Assembly: GCF_003627755.1 (NCBI RefSeq)
Contig: NZ_CP032695.1
Span: forward strand, 1,178,001 to 1,242,000
Reading direction: 5' to 3'
DNA from: Rhizobium jaguaris
Lineage (GTDB): Bacteria; Pseudomonadota; Alphaproteobacteria; Rhizobiales; Rhizobiaceae
Length of the DNA stretch: 64,000 nucleotides
The stretch's first letter is position 1. Each line of letters starts with the position of its first letter. Below the pieces are notes generated by a model. That model was not told the DNA's origin. It saw only the letters and a program-made list of their open reading frames with translations, and searched no databases. Shown here one piece after another: positions 17,215 through 26,431 of this stretch. The translations under genes and the position numbers were made by a program.

Positions 17215-18462
17215 ATGTTCAAGCTAAAGTTGACGATTTCTGCCATCGCATTGATGGCCAGTGCAACATTTGCCAATGCGACCGACATCACCTTGTGGGT
17301 GCGCACTTCCTCTGGCGCTGTGCTCCAGGGGCTGGCCGACAAGTACAACGCAACCCATTCCGACAAGGTCAAGGTAACGCAGATTACCGCCGAGCAGATG
17401 GTGCCGAAGCTTGGCGCTGCTATCGCGGGCGGTGCTGCGCCGGATGGCGCCGTGCTCGATCTTATCTATCTGCCAACCTTTGCAGCGGCAGACGGTCTCG
17501 AGGACATCACGGATTTCGTCAAGGGACTGCCCTATGCATCGGCTCTTAGCCCTTCGCATATCCGCCTTGCGACCTATGGCGGCAAGATCTATGGCGTGCC
17601 CGCCCTGCCGGATGCTTCGATCATCGCTTATAACACCGATCTGTTCTCGAAGGCCGGCCTTGATCCGAACAAGGCACCTGCTTCGCTCCAAGAGATCGCA
17701 GCGGATGCGAAGAAGATTACCGCTCTCGGCCACGACACCTACGGCTTCTATTTCGTCGCAAATTCCGGCAGCTGGCTGATTTACGATTTTCTGCCGCATC
17801 TTTGGGCTGCCAAAGCCGATGTCCTGAGCGAAGATGGTCGTACGGCAACGATCGACACGCCGGCCCTGCGGGAGACCATCGCCGCCTATCGCGACATGGC
17901 GAAAGCCGGCGCAATCCACCCGACCTCCCGATCGGGTAACGGCAACAATGCCGTGGAAGCCTTTGCTTCCGGCAAGGTCGGCATCCTGATGACTGGCTCC
18001 TACATCGTCAATCTGCTGACGAGCAAATATCCGGACGTCAAGTTCAACGTTGCGCCCATTCCCGGGCCGAAAGACGGGGAATCGAGCTTTGCTGGCGGGG
18101 ATACGCTTGCGCTGATGAAAGGCATCAGCGACGAGAAGAAAAAAGTCGCGCTCGACTTCGTCGATTTCTACATGCAGCCCGAGCAGCAGGTCTACATCAC
18201 GCAGGAATCGGGAATGCCCTCGCGTACCGATCTTGCCAAAGAAGCTTACGCCAAGTTCGACAAGCGCAATCTTGTCGCCTATGACGTGCTGAGCAAGGCA
18301 CGTACCCCCTATACATTCTCGTCAGATGAGCTTTTCGTCAGCCGCACCGGTCCGTTCCTGAACCTGATTCAGGGCACCATTTTCGGTGAGGATGTCGACG
18401 GCACGATCGCCAAAACCCAGGCGGACTTTACGCGCATCCTCCAGCGGACCAACCCGAACTGA
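17215..18462 (+). CDS. Sugar ABC transporter, extracellular binding protein
   Basis: A 415-residue family 1 extracellular solute-binding protein (UgpB/MalE-like). It has a signal peptide of about 22 residues ending Ala-Asn-Ala, then the mature start Thr-Asp-Ile-Thr-Leu-Trp. It is exported to the periplasm and delivers an oligosaccharide to the permeases encoded next. ATG 17215 follows AGGGGAA; the TTG at 17188 in frame would put charged residues before the signal peptide. It heads an operon with two permeases, a GH127 glycosidase and the ATPase, suggesting L-arabinofuranosyl oligosaccharides as ligand (inference). A hairpin follows its stop codon. Confidence 0.88.
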   Translation: MFKLKLTISAIALMASATFANATDITLWVRTSSGAVLQGLADKYNATHSDKVKVTQITAEQMVPKLGAAIAGGAAPDGAVLDLIYLPTFAAADGLEDITDFVKGLPYASALSPSHIRLATYGGKIYGVPALPDASIIAYNTDLFSKAGLDPNKAPASLQEIAADAKKITALGHDTYGFYFVANSGSWLIYDFLPHLWAAKADVLSEDGRTATIDTPALRETIAAYRDMAKAGAIHPTSRSGNGNNAVEAFASGKVGILMTGSYIVNLLTSKYPDVKFNVAPIPGPKDGESSFAGGDTLALMKGISDEKKKVALDFVDFYMQPEQQVYITQESGMPSRTDLAKEAYAKFDKRNLVAYDVLSKARTPYTFSSDELFVSRTGPFLNLIQGTIFGEDVDGTIAKTQADFTRILQRTNPN

Positions 18463-18480
18463 GCCTCTCGGCTGACCAGC

Positions 18481-18506
18481 GGCGAAGCGTTGCATGGCGC
18501 TTCGCC
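18481..18506 (+). repeat. Intercistronic hairpin after binding-protein gene
   Basis: GGCGAAGCG and CGCTTCGCC form a perfect 9-bp stem with an 8-base loop, 19 bases after the binding-protein stop and before the permease gene. It has no U-run, so it probably stabilises the upstream mRNA and lowers permease expression rather than terminating fully. Confidence 0.6.
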
Positions 18507-18546
18507 CTCATTCCCTGTTGACCGATCAAGAAAAAGGAGCGGTGCC

Positions 18547-19470
18547 GTGAGCTCATCGCTGCGTCGCGGCAGGAAGACGGCAGTCGTGCATGGCGAGCCT
18601 GAGCCAAAAGGCTGGCTTGGCCTTGCTTTCATCTTGCCGAGTTTCCTGTTCATCGTTTTGCTCTTCCTTCTACCGCTCATCATGACGGTATGGATGAGCT
18701 TCTATAACTGGCCGCTTCTCGGGCGGGCAAAATTCATCGGACTTGCCAACTATGCCGAGCTTCTTGGCGATGCGCAGCTGTGGCATTCCCTTGGCTTCAC
18801 CCTGCTTTATACCGTCCTGGTCACTGTCGCGCTTTTCCTCGTTGCCTTTCCGCTGGCTCTGCTGGTCGACCGGCCATTGCGCATCGCCGGCGTCTTCCGC
18901 ACGGTCTATTTCATGCCCGTCGTCATCGGCTTCGGTGCTGCCTCGACTTTGTGGATGTGGTTGCTCAATCCGGATAGTGGCGTCTTTGCGCAGGTTCTGC
19001 GGGCCACCGGTCTGATCGATAGCGCTCCACGACCGCTTGAAAGCTTCTGGCCGGCGCTTGCCGTTATCATTCTGATGGTGGTCTGGAAGACATCCGGCTT
19101 TACGATGATCATTCTGCTGACCGGTCTGCAGAGTATTTCGACCGATGTCATCGAAGCGGCAAAAATCGACGGGGCCAATGTCTGGAGCCGGTTTCGCCGC
19201 ATCACCTTGCCATTGATGCGCAATTCAGTCGTGCTGGCGCTGGTGCTCAATGTGACGTCGTCGATGCTGGCTTTCGATCAGTTTTTCATCATCACGCAGG
19301 GCGGACCATCCAACAGCACGATCTCCGCGGTGTTTTCGATCTATCTCGCATCCTTCTCGTCCTATCGCCTCGGCTATGGTTCGGCGATCTCGTTTGCGCT
19401 GCTGATCGTTCTTGTCGCTATCAGTGCTGTTCAGTTTGTCTTTCTGCGACAGCGCCCGGAGGAAGGCTGA
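18547..19470 (+). CDS. Sugar ABC transporter permease (MalF/UgpA type)
   Basis: A 307-residue inner-membrane permease of the CUT1 family with six predicted transmembrane segments. The cytoplasmic EAA loop reads EAAKIDGANVWSRFRRITLP near residues 202-221 and contacts the ATPase. The start is GTG 18547, 8 bases after AAGGAG; the earlier in-frame ATG 18490 lies inside the hairpin. It forms a heterodimer with the following permease, whose start codon overlaps this gene's stop (TGATG). Confidence 0.88.
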   Translation: MSSSLRRGRKTAVVHGEPEPKGWLGLAFILPSFLFIVLLFLLPLIMTVWMSFYNWPLLGRAKFIGLANYAELLGDAQLWHSLGFTLLYTVLVTVALFLVAFPLALLVDRPLRIAGVFRTVYFMPVVIGFGAASTLWMWLLNPDSGVFAQVLRATGLIDSAPRPLESFWPALAVIILMVVWKTSGFTMIILLTGLQSISTDVIEAAKIDGANVWSRFRRITLPLMRNSVVLALVLNVTSSMLAFDQFFIITQGGPSNSTISAVFSIYLASFSSYRLGYGSAISFALLIVLVAISAVQFVFLRQRPEEG

Positions 19471-20339
19471 TGGAGCGTCTGAACTACAAGCCGCAGCCGA
19501 AACCGGCGAGCGAGCAATTGAGCTACCTTACCTTTATCCTGGTGGCGGTTGTCTTCGCGCTATTCTTCGTGATGCCGATCGTCTGGTCCTTCGCCAACTC
19601 ATTCAAGCCGGCAGCCGAGGCCCTCGCCAACCCGGCCGCCTTGTTCTCAAAGGCTTTTTCGCTGGAGAACTATCGCCGCCTCGAGCATGTTGGTGCCGGG
19701 TGGTACGTCTATGCCGGCAATTCCGTAGTCATCGCAGCAGGCACCGTGTTGCTGACAGTCCTGGTATCGGTTCCGGCAGGATATGGCTTCTCGAAATTCC
19801 GTTTCCCGGGGCAGGGGCTGCTCTTCGTGCTCATCATGGCGACGATGATGATCCCGTTCCAGTCGATCCTGACACCGCTCTTCCTTATTTTGAAGGCGGT
19901 TCGGCTGCAGAATAATCTCTTCGGACTGGTGCTGATCTATGTCACGTTCCAGCTTCCCTTCTCGGTATTCATGATGCGCAATGCCTTTGATGCGGTGCCC
20001 AAGGCGCTGATCGAGGCAGCACGCATCGACGGCGCATCGCAGGCGACCATTCTGCGGCGGATCATGCTGCCAATTGCGCTTCCCGGCGTGGCGACCGTCG
20101 CCATGTTCGCCTTCCTGAATTCCTGGAACGAATTCCTGGCTGCGCTGATCTTTCTCTCGGATCAGAACAAGTTCACCTTGCCGATCATGCTGGTCAACGT
20201 CTCCTCCGGCATCTACGGCATCATCGACTGGGGTGCCCTGCAAGCCGGCATTGCTGTGACAATGGTTCCCTGCATCGTCCTTTTTCTACTTTTGCAACGC
20301 TACTACGTGCGCGGCCTGACGGCCGGCGCCGTGAAATGA
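19470..20339 (+). CDS. Sugar ABC transporter permease (MalG/UgpE type)
   Basis: A 289-residue CUT1-family inner-membrane permease with about six transmembrane segments. The EAA motif EAARIDGASQATILRRIMLP is clear in the second half. Its ATG overlaps the upstream permease stop, implying translational coupling. It partners the product of 18547-19470 and the UgpC-type ATPase at 22321. Confidence 0.88.
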   Translation: MERLNYKPQPKPASEQLSYLTFILVAVVFALFFVMPIVWSFANSFKPAAEALANPAALFSKAFSLENYRRLEHVGAGWYVYAGNSVVIAAGTVLLTVLVSVPAGYGFSKFRFPGQGLLFVLIMATMMIPFQSILTPLFLILKAVRLQNNLFGLVLIYVTFQLPFSVFMMRNAFDAVPKALIEAARIDGASQATILRRIMLPIALPGVATVAMFAFLNSWNEFLAALIFLSDQNKFTLPIMLVNVSSGIYGIIDWGALQAGIAVTMVPCIVLFLLLQRYYVRGLTAGAVK

Positions 20340-20367
20340 CTGCGGCATTGCCGCTCTAGGAGTTTCC

Positions 20368-22311
20368 ATGTCTTCGTCCACCCGCAATCAATCCAATCCG
20401 GCGCCGGAAACGCTGCGCTATGTCCCTGTCGACCATTCCCGCGTCACTTTCGATGGCGGCTTTTGGAAAAGCTGGACGCAAACAGTGCGCGACGTCACCA
20501 TTCCGACCCAGCATAAGCGGCTCGAAGAGGAGGGCTTTCTGGAGGTTCTCGACTTCGACAAGCCGGCCGGGCCGCTTGCCCGGCCCATCCAGCCGAGCGG
20601 GCTCTCGATGCAGCATTTCTTCGATTCCGATTTTGGAAAATGGATCGAAGCTGCCAGCTATACTCTCAAGGCGCATCCAAATCCCGATATCGAGTCAAAG
20701 ATCGATGCCATTGTCGAGAAGCTTGAACACGGCCAGATGGCGGACGGCTATCTGAACAGCTGGTTCATTCGCCGCGAGCCGGGCAAGCGCTGGACGAACC
20801 TTCGCGACCTGCATGAAATGTACTCGATGGGACATCTCCTGGAAGGAGCCGTCGCCTATTTCGAAGCGACGGGCAAGCGCCGCTTCCTCGACGTGATGAT
20901 CCGCGCGGTCGACCATATCATTGATACGTTCGGACGCGAGCCCGGCAAATTGCGAGGCTATGACGCGCATGAAGAGATCGAGCTGGCGCTCGTAAAGCTC
21001 TATCGGATCACCAGGGATCCTCGGCATCTAGCGCTTGCCACTTATTTCGTGGATGAACGAGGGCAAATGCCGTCCTACTATGACGAGGAGGCGATCAAGC
21101 GTGGCGAGCGCCCCGAGGATTACGTTTATAAGACCTATGCGTACAGCCAGGCGCATATGCCGGTGCGCGAGCAGGAGCAGGTTGTCGGTCACGCCGTACG
21201 CGCCATGTATCTTTTTTCAGCAATGGCGGATCTTGCATATGAAAACAACGATACAAGCTTGAAGGCTGCCTGCGACAAGCTTTTCGATAATCTGACGAGC
21301 AGGCAGCTCTATGTGACGGGTGGTCTTGGCCCATCGGCTTCCAATGAGGGGTTCACTCGGGAGTTCGATCTGCCGAACGAGACGGCCTACGCCGAGACAT
21401 GTGCTGCGGTCGCTCTCGGCTTCTGGAGCCATCGCATGGCTCAAACCGATCTTGACGGCAAATTCACCGACAAGCTCGAAACGGTTCTCTTCAACGGTGC
21501 GCTGTCGGGTATCGCGCGTGACGGAGAGCACTATTTCTACGAAAATGTACTCGAGAGCCATGGCCAGCATCGTCGTTGGAAATGGCATTATTGCCCATGC
21601 TGCCCGACGAATATTGCCCGCTTCGTCACATCGCTCGGGCAATATTTCTATTCGGCGAAGCCGGGTGAGCTTGCAGTGCATCTCTATGGTGCGAACGTCG
21701 CAGAACTTCCGCTCGGCGACCGTTTGCTGCGGCTCCGTCAGGAGACAAATTACCCTTGGGATGGCGACATCAGACTTCAGGTTTCGATCGATCAGCCAAG
21801 CCGTTTCATTTTGCGCTTGAGAATTCCCGCTTGGTGCCGCGAAGCTTCGGTGTCGGTCAATGGCGAGGTGATCGCCTTGGACGCCTGCACCGTCAAGGGC
21901 TATGCGGCGCTCGATCGGGAGTGGCGCAACGACGATGAGGTGCGCATTGCTTTGCCGATGCCGGTTGATCGTCTCTACGCCCACCCCGCGGTTTCGGAGG
22001 ACGGCGGCCGCGTCGCGCTCCAACGCGGGCCGGTCGTCTATTGTGTCGAGGAAACCGATATTGGCTGCGAGCCGCAACGCCTTCGCCTGCCGGCGTCTAC
22101 CGAGCTGGCTGTCCGCTATGATTCCGCGCTACTCGGCGGCGCCGCTGTGCTGGAAGGTACGGCGTTTGAGGCCGGTACCGCGGATTGGGCGAACGCTCTT
22201 TATAGGACCTCGCCCCCGGCACTGAAGGCGAGACCCTTCCGGGCAATTCCCTACCATCTCTGGGCCAATCGCGATGCCGGTGCGATGGCGATCTGGCTGC
22301 AGGAAGCATAG
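20368..22311 (+). CDS. GH127 beta-L-arabinofuranosidase
   Basis: A 647-residue glycoside hydrolase family 127 enzyme (HypBA1-like). The zinc/cysteine active site is intact by comparison with HypBA1: Glu343 and Cys345 (AYAETCAAV), then Cys411-Cys412 (HYCPCCPTN, with an extra Cys409). The second Cys pair holds the catalytic nucleophile in the family, and Glu327 (NEGF) fits the acid/base. No signal peptide is visible, so it should act in the cytoplasm on imported beta-L-arabinofuranosides, such as those from plant hydroxyproline-rich glycoproteins. Its position between permease and ATPase genes ties it to the importer. Some GH127 members use other substrates, so specificity is inferred. Confidence 0.85.
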   Translation: MSSSTRNQSNPAPETLRYVPVDHSRVTFDGGFWKSWTQTVRDVTIPTQHKRLEEEGFLEVLDFDKPAGPLARPIQPSGLSMQHFFDSDFGKWIEAASYTLKAHPNPDIESKIDAIVEKLEHGQMADGYLNSWFIRREPGKRWTNLRDLHEMYSMGHLLEGAVAYFEATGKRRFLDVMIRAVDHIIDTFGREPGKLRGYDAHEEIELALVKLYRITRDPRHLALATYFVDERGQMPSYYDEEAIKRGERPEDYVYKTYAYSQAHMPVREQEQVVGHAVRAMYLFSAMADLAYENNDTSLKAACDKLFDNLTSRQLYVTGGLGPSASNEGFTREFDLPNETAYAETCAAVALGFWSHRMAQTDLDGKFTDKLETVLFNGALSGIARDGEHYFYENVLESHGQHRRWKWHYCPCCPTNIARFVTSLGQYFYSAKPGELAVHLYGANVAELPLGDRLLRLRQETNYPWDGDIRLQVSIDQPSRFILRLRIPAWCREASVSVNGEVIALDACTVKGYAALDREWRNDDEVRIALPMPVDRLYAHPAVSEDGGRVALQRGPVVYCVEETDIGCEPQRLRLPASTELAVRYDSALLGGAAVLEGTAFEAGTADWANALYRTSPPALKARPFRAIPYHLWANRDAGAMAIWLQEA

Positions 22312-22320
22312 GAGCAGGTC

Positions 22321-23427
22321 ATGGCACGATTGGAGCTGAAGAACGTCGTCAAATCATACGGCATCTATGAAGCCGTACGCGGCATCAATCTGGAAATCGA
22401 AGACAACGAATTCGTTGTCTTCGTTGGTCCGTCCGGATGCGGCAAGTCGACGACCCTGCGCATGATCGCGGGTCTGGAGCATATTACCGCCGGGGAGATC
22501 GTCATTGGCGATCGAGTCGTGAACCGGCTTGGTCCCGGCAAACGTGATATCGCCATGGTGTTCCAGAACTATGCGCTCTACCCGCATATGACGGTCAGGG
22601 AAAATATCTCTTTCTGCCTTGAGCAGCAGATGCTGGCCAAAGGCGAAATCGACGCTCGCATCGCACGGGCGGCCGAAACACTGCATATTCGCGAGCTCTT
22701 GGACCGCCGGCCGGGTCAACTCTCCGGCGGACAGCGCCAGCGCGTGGCCATGGGTCGTGCCATCGTGCGCAATCCCAAGGTCTTTCTCTTCGACGAGCCG
22801 CTCTCCAACCTCGATGCGAAACTGCGCGTTCAGATGCGCACGGAAATCAAGCGTCTGCATCAACTACTGCCGACGACAACGGTCTATGTCACGCATGATC
22901 AGGTGGAAGCCATGACAATGGCCGATCGTGTCGTCGTGATGAATGGTGGCGTGATCGAGCAGGCTGGACCGCCGCAGGAGCTCTATCATCGACCCGTCAG
23001 CCAGTTTGTCGCCGGCTTTATCGGTTCGCCTGCGATGAATTTCCTTTCGGCGCAATTGGCTTCGAGCGGCAAGGGACTCGCCGTTATTCTCGATGACGGC
23101 ACCTCGCTTGCTGTTCCAGACGCGCGCGTCAACGAGTATGCGCGCCATGCCGGCAAATCTGTCATTTTCGGCATACGACCGGAATCGATCAGCGATCGTC
23201 AACAGCGCCCGGGTTTCGCAGATGTTGAGGCGAAGATCGATTTGGTCGAGCCACTCGGTCCGGAAACCATGGTCTATTTTTCCATCGGCGACGCCAATCT
23301 ATGCGCCTGCATCGATCCCGAGAGCGGACCTAAACCGCAGACGTCGATGCCGCTGTCGTTCAATATGAACCAAATGCATTTGTTCGATGTGGAGACGGGA
23401 GCCGCTCTCTCGCTTGCAAAGGTGTAA
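22321..23427 (+). CDS. Sugar ABC transporter ATPase (UgpC/MsmK type)
   Basis: A 368-residue CUT1 ATPase. Walker [10 protein letters not shown] lies at about residues 37-45, signature LSGGQRQR at about 135-142, and Walker [12 protein letters not shown] just after. The C-terminal 120 residues form the usual TOBE/OB regulatory domain. It powers the importer encoded upstream and starts 10 bases after the GH127 stop. It is the last gene of the operon; the convergent AraC-type gene ends 184 bases downstream. Confidence 0.9.
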   Translation: MARLELKNVVKSYGIYEAVRGINLEIEDNEFVVFVGPSGCGKSTTLRMIAGLEHITAGEIVIGDRVVNRLGPGKRDIAMVFQNYALYPHMTVRENISFCLEQQMLAKGEIDARIARAAETLHIRELLDRRPGQLSGGQRQRVAMGRAIVRNPKVFLFDEPLSNLDAKLRVQMRTEIKRLHQLLPTTTVYVTHDQVEAMTMADRVVVMNGGVIEQAGPPQELYHRPVSQFVAGFIGSPAMNFLSAQLASSGKGLAVILDDGTSLAVPDARVNEYARHAGKSVIFGIRPESISDRQQRPGFADVEAKIDLVEPLGPETMVYFSIGDANLCACIDPESGPKPQTSMPLSFNMNQMHLFDVETGAALSLAKV

Positions 23428-23611
23428 TCGGATTCTCACAACGGCTCGCCGCAGCGACGTGCCTAATTGGAAACTTTGGAGCCCGCTCTATAGGAGTTGG
23501 GAGTGGGTAGAGTTTTGCTTCAGGACCATGCATGGCTCTTTGTCTGGCACGCTCACCACCTGCCGATTGGTACTTGGGCGCGCCGAGCTACGGGTACGCT
23601 GACACAAATCT

Positions 23612-24598
23612 TCAAGCCTGTGCACGTCGCAATTCCGTTGGCGATTGTCCAAACAGTCTTCGGAAAAGCCTCGCGAAATGTGATGCGCTGTCGAACCCGA
23701 CCTCGAGCGCGATTTCAATGAGCGGTGCCTGTGTCTGGAGGACGAGCTGCTTTGCTCGTTCCATGCGGACCCGCGTATAGATCGTTCCGGGAGATGCTTT
23801 CATCTCCTCCATGAAAAGGCGCTCAAGCTGTCGCCGGGACAGCCCGACGAAAGCAGCGAGTTCTTCGGTCGGGATAACGTCTTCGATGTGGCTTTCCATC
23901 GTGATGAGGACGGCCTTCAACCGTGGATCTTGGCATTCGATGGCGAGCGGCTTGCGCGGCTGTATGTCCAATCCAGATCGCGCCCGCACGATCTGCAGAA
24001 CCTCGAGCGCGTTCCGTTCGGCGTCTCGGCTAATATGCCGCCTGACGAGGAAGGCTGCCATATCGGCTGCGCTGCTTCCGCCTGCGCATGATCCGCGGTT
24101 TCGATCGAGATTGAACAGGCGATCGGAGCGAACGGGGTTGTCAGGAAACCGATCTCGGTAGGTCTGATAGTGGAGCCAGCTGACACAGGTCTGGTGGCTT
24201 TTCATCAATCCCAGTTGCGCCAGAATGAATGTGCCGGTGCAAACACCAATCAATGGAACCTTTTGGGCGGCTGCTTTTTTCAGATAATCGGACGTCTGAT
24301 TGTCGATCGCCGCATCGGAGTTTAAGAGTCCGCCGACCACAACGATATAGTGGAATTCGTTGGGATCGACGAAATCAGACGTCGGCGCGATCTGGACGCC
24401 GCAGCTTGATGCGATAAGATGTCGAGTGCTGCCCAACACCTGCCAATCGGCCAACACTCTCCCGGATTTGTCGGTCTCGTCGCTTGCCAATCTCAGCGTA
24501 TCAACAAACAAAGCAAATGCGGAAAGTGTGAAAGAGCGGGCGAGGATAAATCCGACTTTCAAAGGACCATGATTTGCTTCGCTTTTTGTGGTTTTCAT
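23612..24598 (-). CDS. GlxA-type AraC-family regulator
   Basis: A 328-residue regulator with an N-terminal DJ-1/PfpI-like class I amidotransferase domain (about residues 13-195, nucleophile-elbow-like sequence IGVCTGTFILAQ) and two C-terminal AraC helix-turn-helix motifs (about 225-325, ending in Phe-Asp-Ser-Ala-Ser-His-Phe-Ala-Arg). Related proteins (GbdR, CdhR, ArgR of pseudomonads) sense betaines, carnitine or amino acids. Its ATG overlaps the stop of the ProC-like gene (ATGA), so it is co-transcribed with the betaine/hydroxyproline operon and may activate it. Confidence 0.85.
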   Translation of the reverse strand: MKTTKSEANHGPLKVGFILARSFTLSAFALFVDTLRLASDETDKSGRVLADWQVLGSTRHLIASSCGVQIAPTSDFVDPNEFHYIVVVGGLLNSDAAIDNQTSDYLKKAAAQKVPLIGVCTGTFILAQLGLMKSHQTCVSWLHYQTYRDRFPDNPVRSDRLFNLDRNRGSCAGGSSAADMAAFLVRRHISRDAERNALEVLQIVRARSGLDIQPRKPLAIECQDPRLKAVLITMESHIEDVIPTEELAAFVGLSRRQLERLFMEEMKASPGTIYTRVRMERAKQLVLQTQAPLIEIALEVGFDSASHFARLFRRLFGQSPTELRRAQA

Positions 24599-25404
24599 CG
24601 ACCGCGTCCACCAACCTGATTGATCGCCAGCGCTTGAGCCTTCCGAAAGGCGGCGTCCAGCCCAGAGCGGATCACGCTTTCAAATCCATTCTTGCGCATC
24701 GCCACAATGCCGGCTGACGTGGTGCCATCGTAATCTAGAAACGACTTTACTGTGTCAGCAGGAGACGCACGATGATATTCCTGAAGCCGTCCGGCACCGA
24801 TGATGAGCTGTTGCACTGCCCGACGGGCGATCTCCATGGGCAAACCACGGGCGATGGCGTCATTCATCATTGCCTCGGCAAGCAGCGCGGGAAATGCTTC
24901 ACCTGAGCCCGTCATTGCCGTGAGATAGTCAATGTACTCTTCGCGAAAGACGGCGTCGATCGTGCCGCAGCTACGGAAAAGCACCTCGACAATAGCCCGG
25001 TCGTTCGGGTCCGATGATGCCACGAAAAACGGCGTGCATGAGTGCCCGACTTCGGCGGCAGCGTTTGGCAAGGCACGTGCGATGCGCACGCAGCCCGTTT
25101 TCCGTTTGATGCTGTCCACGGTTATTCCGGCCATGACCGAGATCACAAGCTTGCCCGAGGCGGTGATTTCGATGCCGCTCCAGTCGTTCGGTCTGACTGA
25201 CAGGATGACAACATCTGAGTTTTCGACCAGTTGCTGGTTGTCCTGCGTCCAAGAGACGCCAAGTCCGGTATCGGGCCGCCCGCTGCGAAACGAGCAGGTC
25301 AGCCGTTCAGCCGGGACGGTACCGGAACCGATCAGCGCCTTTGCGATTGCACGTCCCAACCACCCTGATCCACCTATAATCCCAACGCGTCCAATGTCAG
25401 CCAT
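24595..25404 (-). CDS. Pyrroline-5-carboxylate reductase-family protein
   Basis: A 269-residue ProC homologue. The Rossmann motif IGGSGWLGRA lies at residues 9-18 and the C-terminal dimerisation domain shows TAMTGSGEAFPALLAEAM near 175-192. Family members reduce a cyclic imine (pyrroline carboxylate) with NADPH. It lies 13 bases downstream of a proline-racemase-family gene in a hydroxyproline/betaine operon. It may therefore reduce delta-1-pyrroline-2-carboxylate or a related imine rather than make proline; that is inference. Confidence 0.75.
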   Translation of the reverse strand: MADIGRVGIIGGSGWLGRAIAKALIGSGTVPAERLTCSFRSGRPDTGLGVSWTQDNQQLVENSDVVILSVRPNDWSGIEITASGKLVISVMAGITVDSIKRKTGCVRIARALPNAAAEVGHSCTPFFVASSDPNDRAIVEVLFRSCGTIDAVFREEYIDYLTAMTGSGEAFPALLAEAMMNDAIARGLPMEIARRAVQQLIIGAGRLQEYHRASPADTVKSFLDYDGTTSAGIVAMRKNGFESVIRSGLDAAFRKAQALAINQVGGRGR

Positions 25405-25416
25405 TGAGCAGCCTTC

Positions 25417-26415
25417 CTACGGAATCTGGAAACCATGGGCCAGGGGATCGCGGTCGTCGACGAAAATCGTGTTGTGGCCGATGATCCGTGCCCAGCCGCC
25501 GACACTTGGCCTTATACCCTTAAACGGACCGATCTCGGCTTCGGCTTCGATACGCCCCTCGAATACGGTGCCGATAAGGCTTTCCTGGCGAAACATCTCG
25601 CCGGTCCTCAGGCGACCCTTGCCATGCAGCTGTGCCATACGGGCCGAGGTCCCGGTCCCTCCGGGTGATCGGTCTATTGCCTTGTCGCCGTAGAAGACCG
25701 CTCCGCGGCCATCGGCCTTGTCATTCGTCGGCCTGTCACACCACAGCACGTGGTGAACGCCACGTATCCTTTCGTCTTCAGGATGAACCGGATCGCAGAT
25801 CGGCGCGAGCGCATCCCGCAGTCTCCGGCTGAGATCAACAATGACGCTTGCCGACATGCCGTTCAATCCCGGCCAGCTCTCCTGAGGCTCGACGACGGCG
25901 TAGTAGTTTCCTCCATAGGAAATATCGACGGTCAGCTTGCCGAGACCCGTGACTTCCACCTCGATGTCTGCCGCGTGCAGGTAGCTTGGGACGTTGAACA
26001 TGCGGACCGAATCCACAAACTCGCCTTGCACCTCATATTGGATATCGACCTTTCCAGCAGGTGTCTCTATCGACAAATGTCCAGGCATTCGCGGAGTGAC
26101 CAGACCTTCTTCGATCGCCGCAGTCACGAGGCCGATCGTCCCGGCTCCGCACATTGGCAGGCAGCCGCTGACTTCGATGAAGATAACTGCAAAGTCGCAG
26201 TCATCGCGATACGAGGGATAGATGATCGCACCCGACATGATGTCGTGGCCGCGTGGTTCGAACATCAGGGCTTGCCTGATCCAATCATGGTCGCGGACAA
26301 AGATATCCCGGCGGTCGGCGATCGGAAGGTGAGGCAGCAAGGGGCCACCGCCCGCCACTAGCCGTACCGGATTGCCGCAGGTGTGGGAGTCGATGCAGAA
26401 GAAGCTGTGACGCAT
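25417..26415 (-). CDS. Proline racemase-family enzyme (hydroxyproline epimerase or dehydratase)
   Basis: A 332-residue proline-racemase-superfamily protein. The first catalytic Cys is present (Cys89 in PMCGAGTIG). At the second catalytic position the motif reads DRSPGGTGTSARM, giving Gly252 where racemases and 4-hydroxyproline 2-epimerases have Cys and trans-3-hydroxyproline dehydratases have Thr. Loss of one acid/base favours dehydratase-like chemistry, but the operon also contains the downstream enzymes of trans-4-hydroxy-L-proline catabolism, which needs an epimerase. Start 26415 follows AGGAAAG; a 31-codon extension overlaps the permease gene. Confidence 0.8.
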   Translation of the reverse strand: MRHSFFCIDSHTCGNPVRLVAGGGPLLPHLPIADRRDIFVRDHDWIRQALMFEPRGHDIMSGAIIYPSYRDDCDFAVIFIEVSGCLPMCGAGTIGLVTAAIEEGLVTPRMPGHLSIETPAGKVDIQYEVQGEFVDSVRMFNVPSYLHAADIEVEVTGLGKLTVDISYGGNYYAVVEPQESWPGLNGMSASVIVDLSRRLRDALAPICDPVHPEDERIRGVHHVLWCDRPTNDKADGRGAVFYGDKAIDRSPGGTGTSARMAQLHGKGRLRTGEMFRQESLIGTVFEGRIEAEAEIGPFKGIRPSVGGWARIIGHNTIFVDDRDPLAHGFQIP

Positions 26416-26431
26416 TTGTTCATCTTTCCTG

